The notes under the pieces: model-generated
What the model was told of the DNA's origin: nothing
What the model saw: the letters and a program-made list of their open reading frames with translations, nothing else
The model's database searches: none
In this document: one piece after another, positions 1-7,604 of the stretch
Layout of the letters: every line of letters begins with the position of its first letter
Position numbering within the stretch: position 1 is the stretch's first letter
Translations under genes and position numbers: made by a program
Origin: Thermaceae bacterium
Lineage (GTDB): Bacteria > Deinococcota > Deinococci > Deinococcales > Marinithermaceae
NCBI GenBank assembly: GCA_027023345.1
Contig: JALVVO010000285.1
Span: forward strand, 1 to 21,755
DNA: 21,755 bases
Direction: 5' to 3'

Positions 1-1389
1 CGCCTGGAGGAGCCGCCTGGGTCCCTCGGCGAGGCCCCTCCCCTCCTCCACCGCGCGGACGAGCCGGTCCCGCTCGGCCTTGAGGGCGGTGAGCTCGGTG
101 GAGAGCGCCCGCCTTCGCGCCTCGAGCCTCTGGATCGCCTCCCCCAGGCGCTCGGCCTCCCGCCGGAGCGCGAGGAGGCGGGGGAGCTTCTCGGCGAGCT
201 CGGCCTCGAGCGCCCAGAGCCTTCGCGCCTCCTGGCGGCGCTCCTTTAGGGCGGCCTCGCGGGCCGCCCGGGCCGCCCTGTGGCGGGCCAGGGCCTCGAG
301 GTAGCGGCGGTGGGCGCGCTCGGCGGCCTCGAGCTCGGCCCGGAGCGCCTTGCGCCGGGCCCTCAGCTCGCCGAGCCGTCGTCCGAGCTCCGCCGGGTCG
401 GCCTTGGGCGCGGGGCCCTCGGGCGGCTGGGGAATCGCCGCGAGCCGCTCGGCAAGCTCCCGCTCCCGCCGCGAAAGGAGGGCGAGGTGCTCCTCAAACA
501 GCCGGGTCCGCTCGCCGAGCCCCCGGGCCTCGGCGGCGAGGGCGGACCGGAGCTCGGCGAGCCGGGCCTCGTCCTCGCGGACGGCCTGGTGCCGGCGGGC
601 GAGGAGGTCCGCCTCCCGGCGGGCGAAGGCGGCCTCCGCGCGCCTTGCCTCGGCCTCCTTCCGGGCGAGGTCCGCGCGGGCGCGGGCGGCCTTTGCCGCC
701 CGCCTTGCCTCCTCGAGGCGCGAGGCGAGGAGCCCCCGCCGGAGGGCGAGCCGCTCGGCCTCGAGCTCCCGGGCCCTTCGGGCGGCGCGGGCCTCCTCCT
801 CCAGGCGCACCCGCGCGTGCTCGAGCTCGGAAAGCCGGGCCGTCTCCTCCTCCAGCCGGGCGCGGGCGAGGGCGAGCTTGGCCTCGGCCTCCTGGATGCG
901 GGCCTCCACCTCGGCGAGGCCCGCGGCCTCGACCAGGAAGGCGAGGAGCCGCTCGGGGGGCGCCTCGAGCACCCCCGCCACCTGCCCCTGGCCGATCACC
1001 GCCCCGCCACCGGGGCCGAGGCCGGTCCCCGCGAGGGCCAGCGAGAGCTCCTTGAGGCTCGCCCGCCGGCCGTCGAGCCGCACCTCCTGGCGGCCGTCCC
1101 GGTAGAGCCTGCGGGAAAGCTCCAGGCGGCGCTCGCCCATAATCCGCAACCGGACCTCGGCGAACCCCGCCGGCCGGCGCCCCGGCGCGCCCTGAAAGAC
1201 GAGGTCCTCGGGCCCCCCGCCGCGAAGCCTTCGGGTCCGGGCCCCGGCGACGAAGCGGATCGCCTCCACCAGGTTCGACTTCCCCGAGCCGTTCGGGCCC
1301 ACCACCGCGGTGACGCCGGGAAGGATGGGCAGCACGGTGCGCTCGGCGAAGGATTTGAAGCCGTGGAGGACGAGCTCTTCAATCCGCAT
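1..1389 (-). CDS. smc: Chromosome segregation ATPase SMC, N-terminal part (cut by window start)
   Basis: Reading leftwards from an ATG at 1389, 463 codons stay open to the window edge, so the C-terminal half lies outside. SMC dimers use ATP to load on and condense chromosomal DNA. Residues 31-38 are a Walker A motif (GPNGSGKS) after the typical opening MRIEELVLHGFKSFAERT. VIGQGQV at 131-137 and the following EAPPERLLAFLVEAAGL match the family's conserved block after the head lobe. From about residue 160 to the edge the sequence is almost pure Ala/Glu/Arg/Leu coiled coil, as expected before the hinge. The region between Walker A and IGQG looks slightly shorter than in Bacillus-type SMC. The start overlaps the upstream MazG-like gene by 11 nt, so it is last or near-last in a translationally coupled operon starting with smpB. 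No frameshift was seen. Confidence 0.95.
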   Translation of the reverse strand, partial: MRIEELVLHGFKSFAERTVLPILPGVTAVVGPNGSGKSNLVEAIRFVAGARTRRLRGGGPEDLVFQGAPGRRPAGFAEVRLRIMGERRLELSRRLYRDGRQEVRLDGRRASLKELSLALAGTGLGPGGGAVIGQGQVAGVLEAPPERLLAFLVEAAGLAEVEARIQEAEAKLALARARLEEETARLSELEHARVRLEEEARAARRARELEAERLALRRGLLASRLEEARRAAKAARARADLARKEAEARRAEAAFARREADLLARRHQAVREDEARLAELRSALAAEARGLGERTRLFEEHLALLSRRERELAERLAAIPQPPEGPAPKADPAELGRRLGELRARRKALRAELEAAERAHRRYLEALARHRAARAAREAALKERRQEARRLWALEAELAEKLPRLLALRREAERLGEAIQRLEARRRALSTELTALKAERDRLVRAVEEGRGLAEGPRRLLQA

Positions 1390-1711
1390 GGCGCTTCTTG
1401 TAGCGTTCCATCGCCCTTTTCGACGCCTCGAGGGGGAAGCGCCGCTCGAGCTCGGCGGCCTTCTGGGCGAGGGCGGGCTCCAGTTCCACCCCGTACTGGT
1501 TCGCGAGCTTGAAAAAAAGCAGGAGGAAGTCGGCCATCTCGTCGGCGAGCCGCGCCCTCCCCTCCTTGTAGGCCGACTGCCGGAGGAGCTCGCGGGCGAT
1601 CTCGCCGAACTCCTCGAGGAGGTGCAGGGCGGTGTGCTCGGGGGCGACCTCCTGCCAGCCCCGGGCCTCGTCGAAGGCGGCCACCCAGGCCTGCCAGTCC
1701 TTGAGCGTCAC
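1379..1711 (-). CDS. MazG-like nucleotide pyrophosphohydrolase
   Basis: This is a 110-residue protein starting with GTG at 1711 (MTLKDWQAWV). The reading frame is open much further upstream, but that extension is Arg/Pro/Ser-rich shadow of the neighbouring genes. The GTG shares 4 nt (GTGA) with the upstream gene's stop, which fixes the start. The all-alpha NTP pyrophosphohydrolase signature is visible: ExxE at residues 34-37 (EFGE) and ExxD at 58-61 (EMAD), the acidic residues that bind magnesium in MazG/dUTPase relatives. The single short domain resembles stand-alone MazG-like proteins, which hydrolyse (d)NTPs to monophosphates and pyrophosphate. The substrate cannot be told from sequence. 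It overlaps smc by 11 nt. A house-cleaning role is inferred from family membership; a link to SMC function is only positional. Confidence 0.85.
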   Translation of the reverse strand: MTLKDWQAWVAAFDEARGWQEVAPEHTALHLLEEFGEIARELLRQSAYKEGRARLADEMADFLLLFFKLANQYGVELEPALAQKAAELERRFPLEASKRAMERYKKRHAD

Positions 1712-2244
1712 CGCGCCCTCCGGATGGGGTCGGCGAGCGAGAGGTGGATGAGCGCCATCGCCGGGCGCCCCTCGAGGAGGAAGCGCACCTCGTCGGCCTC
1801 GGCGTTGGCGAGGGCGGTGTTGGCGAGCCCGTAGAGCAAGAAGCTCTCGCCCCGCACCCCGTAGCCGAGCTTCCGGTAGGCCCCGGGCAGGTCGAGGTAG
1901 ACCGTCCTTCCGGCAACGAAGGCCCGGGGCGGGGGGCTCTTCGGGGGCAAAAGCGGCGAGGCCCCGGCGATCCCCGGGCCCTTGACGAGCTCGACGAGCG
2001 CCCGGTTCAAAACCGACTCGAAGGGGGAAAGCCGCACCGTCCGGCGCTCGAGCACGAACCCCTCGCGCCCGGCGAAGTAGAGCTTGAGCTCGACCTCCCG
2101 GGGCTCGGCCTCGGCCTCGACCACCGGCTCCGGGGGGTTCTCCACCCGGTCGGGGGGGCGCCGCGCGGCGTAGAGGAAGACCGCAAGCCCGATCAGGAAC
2201 AGAAGGGCCCCGAGCAGGTTCCAAAGCGTCAGCCGGCCCTTCAC
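1708..2244 (-). CDS. GerMN-domain membrane-anchored protein
   Basis: This protein has 178 residues and a GTG start at 2244 that overlaps the upstream stop as GTGA. A single hydrophobic segment at about residues 8-26 is followed by a Pro/Glu-rich linker (about 28-50), suggesting an N-terminal membrane anchor or uncleaved signal with the rest outside the cytoplasm. Residues about 50-170 fit the GerMN (germane) domain: strand-rich start VELKLYFAG, the helix ALVELVKGPG typical of the family's LLxGP region, then VYLDLPGAY and a closing segment ending EVRFLLEGRPAMAL. GerMN domains occur in spore germination protein GerM and in many envelope proteins of non-spore formers, often beside N-acetylmuramoyl-alanine amidases, as here. 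The molecular role is not established; peptidoglycan binding or assembly is inferred from the neighbour. Confidence 0.75.
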   Translation of the reverse strand: MKGRLTLWNLLGALLFLIGLAVFLYAARRPPDRVENPPEPVVEAEAEPREVELKLYFAGREGFVLERRTVRLSPFESVLNRALVELVKGPGIAGASPLLPPKSPPPRAFVAGRTVYLDLPGAYRKLGYGVRGESFLLYGLANTALANAEADEVRFLLEGRPAMALIHLSLADPIRRAR

Positions 2245-3413
2245 CGCTCCACCCCCAGGTAGGCCAGGATACCGGCGGCGAGCTTGCCCGCGAGGGCATC
2301 CTCCCCGCCCGGGGGCAGCTCGACCAACGCGGCGGCCTTCGGCGCCCAGGCGAGGAGGGCGATCTCCGCCCGCCCGCGGGGGACGCCGAGCGCCCCCGCC
2401 AGCCGCTCGGCGAGCACCGCCGAGGCCTCGGCCGGGGCCACCTCGCGCGCGAGGGCGCGGGGCGCGCCGCCCAAGAGGAGCGCCTCCCGGGCCCGGACCA
2501 CGAACGAAAGCGCGGGCGCCTTGCCCCGGGGCCGGTAGGTGTAGACCGCCCCCGAGCCCCCCTCGCCGAGGACGACGAAGACGTCGGCCCGGGCGCCGGC
2601 CTCGGCCCGCGCGGCCGGGGTCGCGCCCCCGCCGAGGCGGGCCCGGACGCCCCGCTCTCGAAGGCGGGCCACCAGGACTCGGGCGACCCGCTTCGCTCGC
2701 GCCCCGGAGCCCCCGTCCACCACGACGAGCGGCCGGGGCGCGGGCTCGGGCGCGGACCCGACCCAGAAGACGGCCCCGCTGGGGTAGGGGGCGTAGCGGA
2801 CCGGACGTCCCTCGGCGCCGGCCAGGGCGAGCTCGAGCCCGAGGGGGTGGCGCCTGAGCTCGAGCCCGTAGAGGCGGTCGCCAAAAAGCGGCAGGAACCC
2901 CTCCGCCGGTTCGGCGCCCAGCGCCAGGAAGCGGGCGGGGCCGGTGGCGACCAGGTTCACGTCCCGGGAGAAGCGAAGGAAGAGCTGCTCCTGGCCGCCG
3001 CCGCTGGCGAGGTAGTGCTCGAGCAACCGGGCCGGCGGCAGGCTCACCCGGATCCCCGCCTCGCTGCCGGCGTAGGAGGCCCCGAGCGCCTTGGCTACCC
3101 GCTTGATCGGCACCAGCACCCGCTCCCCCTCGCGGAGCGCGAGCGGCGCCTCGACCCGGGCCAGGGCGGTCTTGGCGTCGGGGACCACCGGGAGCCGGAT
3201 CGCCCGCGCCCCCAGGGTGAGGTAGACGTCGGCCGGCCGCTCCAGGTAGCCGAGCCCGAGGGCCCGGGCGAAGGGCCGGGCCTCGACATAGGAGACCCCG
3301 CGATTTAGAGGGTAGACCGCGGTGAGGCGGGCGGAGCCCGCCAGGAGGGGCTTTTCACCCTGCCCGAGGGCGGGCAGGAGCAGAAAAAGCGCCAGGGTCA
3401 GTCGCCGTACCAC
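2241..3413 (-). CDS. Exported amidase_3-like protein, probably catalytically inactive
   Basis: This protein has 390 residues, a GTG start at 3413 and a 16-nt overlap with the end of smpB. Residues 1-19 form a signal peptide (VRRLTLALFLLLPALGQG). About 25-125 resembles a copper-amine-oxidase N-terminal-like domain (YVEARPFARALGL and VLVPIKRVAKALGASY). About 130-215 may be an AMIN-like domain. From about 226 to 388 the order of motifs follows N-acetylmuramoyl-L-alanine amidase family 3, including the closing AALVELPPGGEDALAGKLAAG. However, the metal site is mostly gone: the usual DPGHGG is DGGSG (232-236), a stretch containing the first Glu is missing, and the usual SIHAN is VLGEGG (281-286). 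Only the C-terminal Glu (365) remains. It probably binds the envelope or a partner rather than cleaving peptidoglycan. Domain calls are from motif memory, not a profile search. Confidence 0.65.
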   Translation of the reverse strand: MVRRLTLALFLLLPALGQGEKPLLAGSARLTAVYPLNRGVSYVEARPFARALGLGYLERPADVYLTLGARAIRLPVVPDAKTALARVEAPLALREGERVLVPIKRVAKALGASYAGSEAGIRVSLPPARLLEHYLASGGGQEQLFLRFSRDVNLVATGPARFLALGAEPAEGFLPLFGDRLYGLELRRHPLGLELALAGAEGRPVRYAPYPSGAVFWVGSAPEPAPRPLVVVDGGSGARAKRVARVLVARLRERGVRARLGGGATPAARAEAGARADVFVVLGEGGSGAVYTYRPRGKAPALSFVVRAREALLLGGAPRALAREVAPAEASAVLAERLAGALGVPRGRAEIALLAWAPKAAALVELPPGGEDALAGKLAAGILAYLGVER

Positions 3414-3835
3414 GAGGCCAGCTCCCTCTCGATCGCGCGGCGCTTGTCCACCTCCTTCTTCTCGTACTTGCGCCGCCCCCGGGCGAGGCCAAGGAGCACC
3501 TTGGCGTAGCCCCGCTCGTTGAAGTAGATCTTAAGCGGAACCAGGGTGAGCCCCCGCTGCTCCAGCTTCCCGCGGAGCCGGTTCAGCTCGTGGCGGTGGA
3601 GCAGAAGCTTGCGCCGGCGCCTCGGGTCGTGGTTCGTGTACGAGCCCTTCTCGTAGGGCGCGATGAAGAGGTTCTCGAGCCAAAGCTCGTCCCCCACGAA
3701 GCGGGCGAAGCTCCCGGTGAAGTCCACCTTCCCCTCGCGCAGGGACTTGACCTCGGTGCCCTTTAGCGCGATGCCCGCCTCGATCGTCTCGATGATCTCG
3801 TAGTCCCGCCGGGCACGGCGGTTTTCCATGACCAC
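3398..3835 (-). CDS. smpB: SsrA-binding protein SmpB
   Basis: SmpB binds tmRNA and delivers it to stalled ribosomes for rescue. The protein has 145 residues from the GTG at 3835 or 143 from the ATG at 3829 (MENRRARRDYEI). Family blocks are all present: ENRRARRDYEIIETIEAGI, GTEVKSLREGKVDFTGSFA, the NLFIAPYEKGSYTNHDPRR segment, and the basic C-terminal tail beginning about residue 120 (RKYEKKEVDKRRAIERE) that enters the ribosomal A site. I give the GTG start because a TAAGAT hexamer ends exactly 7 nt before it, the layout expected for a leaderless mRNA, and there is no good ribosome binding site for the ATG. The two differ by two residues. It is the first gene of the operon running to smc and is divergent from the ABC transporter. 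Confidence 0.95.
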   Translation of the reverse strand: MVMENRRARRDYEIIETIEAGIALKGTEVKSLREGKVDFTGSFARFVGDELWLENLFIAPYEKGSYTNHDPRRRRKLLLHRHELNRLRGKLEQRGLTLVPLKIYFNERGYAKVLLGLARGRRKYEKKEVDKRRAIERELASWYGD

Positions 3836-3841
3836 GGCCCC

Positions 3842-3847
3842 ATCTTA
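3842..3847 (-). promoter_or_regulatory. -10 element of the smpB operon promoter (leaderless)
   Basis: On the minus strand TAAGAT is followed by six bases (GGGGCC) and then the smpB GTG at 3835, so transcription would begin at or next to the start codon. A -35 element is not convincing. The 13-mer TAAGATGGGGCCG recurs upstream of gap (7635-7647). Confidence 0.5.
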
Positions 3848-3853
3848 AGCGCG

Positions 3854-3859
3854 TATACT
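3854..3859 (+). promoter_or_regulatory. -10 element of the ABC transporter promoter
   Basis: TATACT lies 9 nt before the GTG start at 3869, so the transcript would have almost no 5' leader. It sits back to back with the smpB -10 element, 6 bp away on the other strand. The -35 region is weak (TGACCA at 3829-3834, spacer 19). Confidence 0.5.
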
Positions 3860-3868
3860 CTGAAGCCG

Positions 3869-5104
3869 GTGAAGAAGCCCGAGCACCTCTTGGCGCCGGC
3901 CCTTCTCGGGATCGGCGTGCTCGCCTTCCTCGCCGCCTGGGCCCACCGGCTCGCGATCGGTGCCGCGCCGAGCGCGGGCATTGCGCTCCTCCTCGCCCTT
4001 TCGGGCTTCCTCCTCGCGCTCTACGCCGCTCCCCGGGCGGGACTTTGGGGAACCCTGGCCCTGGTCGCCGCCGGGGCCGGGCTCGCGAGCGTCTGGAACG
4101 CAAACCTCGCGCTTTTTACCGTCCTCTCCGGCCTGCTCCTCTACCTCGGCCTCCGCCGCCGGCTTCCCGAGCCGGCGCAGGCGGCGTTCTGGGGCTGGGC
4201 CTTCGTCTGGCCGAGCCTCGCCCTGGTCCTCGTCTGGCACGTCTTTCCAAGCCTCTACGCCTTCTACATCAGCCTCTTCGATCGGGTGAGCTTCATCGCG
4301 AAAAGCCGCTTCGTCGGGCTCTTGAACTACCAGATCCTCTTCCACGACCCCCTCTTCTGGCGGGCGCTTTCCAACACCTTCTGGTACGTGGTCTTCACCG
4401 TGCCCACCGGGATCGTGCTGGGCACGCTGGTGGCCATCCTGCTGAACGAGCGGGTGCGCTTTTTAGGCCTTTTCCGGACGCTTTACTTCCTCCCCTACAT
4501 CACCGCGCTCACCGCCGCGGCGGCGGTCTGGATGTGGATCTACCACCCCGAGTTCGGATTCCTGAACTGGCTCCTCGGCACCCCGGGCTTCGACTGGCTG
4601 CACACTCCGGACGGGGTCTTCGGGCTTTTGCTTAGACCCCTGGGCGTTGAGCTCAAAGGCTTCCTCGCCGGGCCCAGCGTGGCCTTCGTCGCCATCATGG
4701 CCATGAGCGTCTGGCACCTGCTCGGCTACAACGTGGTCATCCTGCTCGCAGGCCTCCAGTCCATCCCCCGCCAGTACTACGAGGCGGCGATGATCGACGG
4801 CGCCACCTGGTGGCAGCTCCAGCGCTACATCACCTGGCCGCTGCTCTCGCCCACCACCTTCTTCCTCGCCATCATCGGGTTGATCGGGGCCTTCCAGGTC
4901 TTCACCCAGGTCTACGTCATGACCCCCACCGGCGGCGTCCTGAACGACACCCTGACGGTGACGATGTACCTCTACAACAAGGGCTTCCGCGACTCCGACT
5001 TCTCCTACGCCTCGGCGATCGCGGTGGTGGTCTTCTTCGTGATCCTGGCGCTCACCCTCTTGCAAAAGCGCGTCCTGGAAAGACGGGTGACCTATGGCGA
5101 GTAG
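3869..5104 (+). CDS. Carbohydrate-type ABC transporter permease (MalF/UgpA-like) with N-terminal membrane extension
   Basis: This inner-membrane permease of a binding-protein-dependent importer has 411 residues and a GTG start. The conserved permease core begins with WPSLALVLVWHVFPSLYAFYISLFD (about 114-138) and includes NYQILFHDPLFWRALSNTFWYVV. The cytoplasmic EAA loop at about 305-313 (EAAMIDGATWWQ), which docks the ATPase, is intact. Family members are usually about 290-310 residues. Here about 100 extra N-terminal residues form three or four further hydrophobic helices (about 7-25, 36-53, 60-76, 79-95) before the usual first helix. The stop overlaps the next permease by 11 nt. No ATPase gene is in the cluster, so a shared MsmX/UgpC-type ATPase encoded elsewhere is inferred. 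The substrate is unknown; a sugar or glycerol-phosphate-like compound is likely from the family. Confidence 0.88.
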   Translation: MKKPEHLLAPALLGIGVLAFLAAWAHRLAIGAAPSAGIALLLALSGFLLALYAAPRAGLWGTLALVAAGAGLASVWNANLALFTVLSGLLLYLGLRRRLPEPAQAAFWGWAFVWPSLALVLVWHVFPSLYAFYISLFDRVSFIAKSRFVGLLNYQILFHDPLFWRALSNTFWYVVFTVPTGIVLGTLVAILLNERVRFLGLFRTLYFLPYITALTAAAAVWMWIYHPEFGFLNWLLGTPGFDWLHTPDGVFGLLLRPLGVELKGFLAGPSVAFVAIMAMSVWHLLGYNVVILLAGLQSIPRQYYEAAMIDGATWWQLQRYITWPLLSPTTFFLAIIGLIGAFQVFTQVYVMTPTGGVLNDTLTVTMYLYNKGFRDSDFSYASAIAVVVFFVILALTLLQKRVLERRVTYGE

Positions 5105-6314
5105 GCTGCGCTACCTCCTGGGCCGGGTGCTGATCTACGCGGTGCTGACCGCGGGCGCGGTGGGGATGGCCTTCCCCTTCTACTGGATGCTCGCCACCAG
5201 CGTCAAAAGCCCCCAGGAGGCCCAGCAGGCCGTGCCCGTCTGGGTGCCCGAGCGGATGAAGCCCAAAAACTGGCAGGCGGCGGCCCGGCTCGGCGCCGAG
5301 GGGGGAAGCCGCCTCTTCGGCGGGTTCTTCCCCGGGCGCACGGTGCGCTTTCTGATCCGGACGGAGGGCGAGTCCCCGCCGCCCCGGGCGCGGGTGCCCA
5401 AGCCCCCAGGGGCTTTTCACGATCCCTTGAGCGAGGGCACCCGGATCGAGGTCCGCCGGGTCCCCGGGGGCTGGCGCTTTTCCTTCACCAACGCCACCGA
5501 CCGGCGCTTCCGGTTGCTCCCGGTGGTGATCTACCTGCCCAAGAGCTACGGCGCGTTTTCCCCCGAGCTCGCCCCCGACGCGATCCGCTCGGCCGGGGAC
5601 TACTGGCGGCTGGAGTGGGTGAACCTGAGCCCGGGGCTCTTCGGCTACGTCTTCCACAACTACCGCGAGGCCTGGAACGCGGCCCCCTTCGCCCGCTATT
5701 TCTACGTCTCCTTCGTCACCGCCGGAACCCAGGTGCTCTTAGGACTTTTCCTCGCGGCGATGGCGGGGTTCGCCTTCGCCCGGATCCCCTTCCCCGGGCG
5801 CGAGCTCGTCTTTTTGCTCTTCCTCGCCACCATGATGGTGCCCGGGGAGGTGCTCTTGATCCCCAACTACATCCTCCTCGCCAAGCTCGGCTGGCTCGAC
5901 ACCTTCTACGCCCTGATCGTGCCTTGGCTGGCCTCGGTCTTCGGGATCTTCCTGCTCCGCCAGTTCTACCGCTCGCTTCCCCAGGACCTCTTCGACGCCG
6001 CCCGGATCGACGGCGCGAGCTACCTGGTCATGCTCTTCAGGATCGCCCTTCCGCTCGCGGTGCCGGGGCTCATCACCTACGGGATCTTCAGCTTCCTCGG
6101 GGCCTACAACGCGCTGCTTTGGCCCCTGATCGTCACCCAGAGCCCGGAGATGCGCACCGTGCAGGTGGGGCTCCAGGCCTTCATCGGCGAGGCGGGAAGC
6201 GACTACGGCCAGCTCATGGCCGCCTCGACCATGGCGATCCTACCCATTGTCCTCGGCTACTTCCTCGCCCAGCGGCAGTTCATCGAGGGCATTGCGCGAA
6301 GTGGTATCAAGTAG
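5094..6314 (+). CDS. Carbohydrate-type ABC transporter permease (MalG/UgpE-like) with large insertion
   Basis: This is the second permease of the importer, 406 residues, starting at the ATG at 5094 inside the end of the first permease. TM1 lies at about 10-36. The usual MalG-type transmembrane core resumes at NYREAWNAAPFARYFYVSFVTAG (about 189-210) and carries the EAA loop DAARIDGASYLVMLFRIALPL at about 301-321. MalG-type proteins normally have about 270-300 residues. The excess is an insertion of about 125 residues (about 62-187) in the first extracytoplasmic loop, predicted hydrophilic and strand-rich (FSFTNATDRRFRLLPVVIYLP). It may be an extra domain touching the binding protein, which is inference. 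The stop TAG at 6312-6314 is followed 16 nt later by the binding-protein gene. Confidence 0.88.
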   Translation: MASRLRYLLGRVLIYAVLTAGAVGMAFPFYWMLATSVKSPQEAQQAVPVWVPERMKPKNWQAAARLGAEGGSRLFGGFFPGRTVRFLIRTEGESPPPRARVPKPPGAFHDPLSEGTRIEVRRVPGGWRFSFTNATDRRFRLLPVVIYLPKSYGAFSPELAPDAIRSAGDYWRLEWVNLSPGLFGYVFHNYREAWNAAPFARYFYVSFVTAGTQVLLGLFLAAMAGFAFARIPFPGRELVFLLFLATMMVPGEVLLIPNYILLAKLGWLDTFYALIVPWLASVFGIFLLRQFYRSLPQDLFDAARIDGASYLVMLFRIALPLAVPGLITYGIFSFLGAYNALLWPLIVTQSPEMRTVQVGLQAFIGEAGSDYGQLMAASTMAILPIVLGYFLAQRQFIEGIARSGIK

Positions 6315-6322
6315 AGAGGAGG
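6315..6322 (+). promoter_or_regulatory. Ribosome binding site that fixes the binding-protein start
   Basis: AGAGGAGG is a strong Shine-Dalgarno sequence. It is 8 nt from the GTG at 6331 but only 2 nt from the GTG at 6325, so 6331 is the better start. It overlaps the downstream edge of the permease stop. Confidence 0.75.
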
Positions 6323-6330
6323 TGGTGCGT

Positions 6331-7584
6331 GTGAAACGTTGGCTGCTGGCGTTGGTCCTGCTCCTCGGGATGGGGCTTGCCCAGAAGGCCGAAGAGGTCA
6401 TCAAGGCCCAGTGCGCCAAGGCGCCGGTGGTGGCCGAGCTCTGGCACGCCTTCCGCGGCGGGGCGCCGAGAGCGGCGCTCGAGAACCTCGTCATCGAGTT
6501 CAACCGCCGCCACGAGGGCGAGTTCTGCGTCCGGCCGATCAACCAGGGCGGCTACCGCGACCTCTCGACCAAGATCAAGGCCGCCTTCGCCGCCGGAAAG
6601 CTCCCCACCCTGGCCCAGGCCTACGAGAACCAGATCGCGCTTTACCTCCAGGCCGACGCGGTGGTGCCGGTGCAGGCGCTGGGGGTGAGCCTTGAGGGCC
6701 TGAACCCGATCTTCGTCAACGCCGTGCGCTTTAAGGGCCTCGTCTACGGCGTACCCTTCAACAAGTCGGTCCAGGTGCTCTACTACAACCGCGACCTCCT
6801 GAAGAAGTACGGCGTCGAGGTTCCGAAGACCGTGGACGCGTTCATCCAGACCGCGAAGTTCCTCTCCGAGAAAGAGGGGAACCCGGTCTACTGGTTCCGC
6901 CCCGACACCTCCACCTTCGGCTACTGGTTCTTCACCCTGGGCGGCGAGTACCTGAAGGACGGGAAGCTGGTGGTGAACTCGCCCGAGGCCAAGGCCGCCC
7001 TGAAGATCCTGGTGGATAGCGTCAAGGAGGGCTGGGGCAAGGCGATCACCTCCGGCTACATCAACCAGAACTTCGGCAAGGGCACCTACGGCTTCTCCAC
7101 CGACACCTCGGCCGGCTACAAGTACTACCAGCGGGCGGCGAAGTTCGACCTGGGCCTCGCCACCCTGCCCGGCAAGACCGCCGACCGACCGGGCTACGCG
7201 GTGGTCCAGGGCACCAACCTGATCGTCTTCCGCTCGGCGAGCGAGGCCCAGAAGAAGGCAGCGGCCGCCTTCCTGAACTTCGTCGTCACCCCCGAGGTGC
7301 AGGCGATCTTCTCCGCCGCCACCGGCTACGTGCCGGTGAACCCGAAGGCCGTCGAGATGCCCGAGATGCAGGACCGCCTTGCCGAGGACCCGAACTTAAA
7401 GGCCGTCCTGAAGCAGGCGAGCTACGCCAAGTACGAGCCCCAGCTGCCCCAGTGGGAGCAGATCCGCTTCGACATCCTGGGGCAGGCGATCACCGAGGCG
7501 GTGCTCGGCAAGGCGAGCGTGGACGAGGCGCTGGATCGGGCGCAGGCGCTGGTGGAAAAGCTTCTTTCCGGCCAGATTCGCTAA
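6331..7584 (+). CDS. Extracellular solute-binding protein, UgpB/family 1 type
   Basis: This protein has 417 residues from the GTG at 6331. The frame is open to 6247, but that extension overlaps the permease and would spoil the signal peptide. The signal is MKRWLLALVLLLGMGLAQ with no lipobox cysteine, so the mature protein may be periplasmic or free. Family 1 features: AELWHAFRGG near the mature N-terminus, GGYRDLSTKIKAAFAAGKLPTLAQ, and the hinge-region VPFNKSVQVLYYNRDLLKKYGVEVPKTVDAF. These are closest to UgpB-like glycerol-3-phosphate/sugar binders by eye, but the ligand cannot be assigned. Only Cys28 and Cys66 are visible and could form a disulfide. It is the last gene of the permease-permease-binding-protein cluster, followed directly by an intrinsic terminator. 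Confidence 0.88.
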   Translation: MKRWLLALVLLLGMGLAQKAEEVIKAQCAKAPVVAELWHAFRGGAPRAALENLVIEFNRRHEGEFCVRPINQGGYRDLSTKIKAAFAAGKLPTLAQAYENQIALYLQADAVVPVQALGVSLEGLNPIFVNAVRFKGLVYGVPFNKSVQVLYYNRDLLKKYGVEVPKTVDAFIQTAKFLSEKEGNPVYWFRPDTSTFGYWFFTLGGEYLKDGKLVVNSPEAKAALKILVDSVKEGWGKAITSGYINQNFGKGTYGFSTDTSAGYKYYQRAAKFDLGLATLPGKTADRPGYAVVQGTNLIVFRSASEAQKKAAAAFLNFVVTPEVQAIFSAATGYVPVNPKAVEMPEMQDRLAEDPNLKAVLKQASYAKYEPQLPQWEQIRFDILGQAITEAVLGKASVDEALDRAQALVEKLLSGQIR

Positions 7585-7604
7585 GGGCGACGAAGCGACC
7601 GACG

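Noticed and set aside
280..1512. Long plus-strand ORF (410 codons) opposite smc
   Set aside because: Low-complexity Gly/Leu/Glu/Arg/Pro-rich translation. It is the antisense image of the GC-rich smc coiled coil, which is clearly the real gene.
1712..2884. N-terminal extension of the MazG-like frame up to 2884
   Set aside because: The extension overlaps the GerMN and amidase-like genes, is Arg/Pro/Ser-rich, and the GTG at 1711 sits at a 4-nt overlap like its neighbours.
6247..6330. Upstream start for the solute-binding protein
   Set aside because: It would overlap the permease and put 28 polar residues before a good signal peptide; the Shine-Dalgarno supports 6331.
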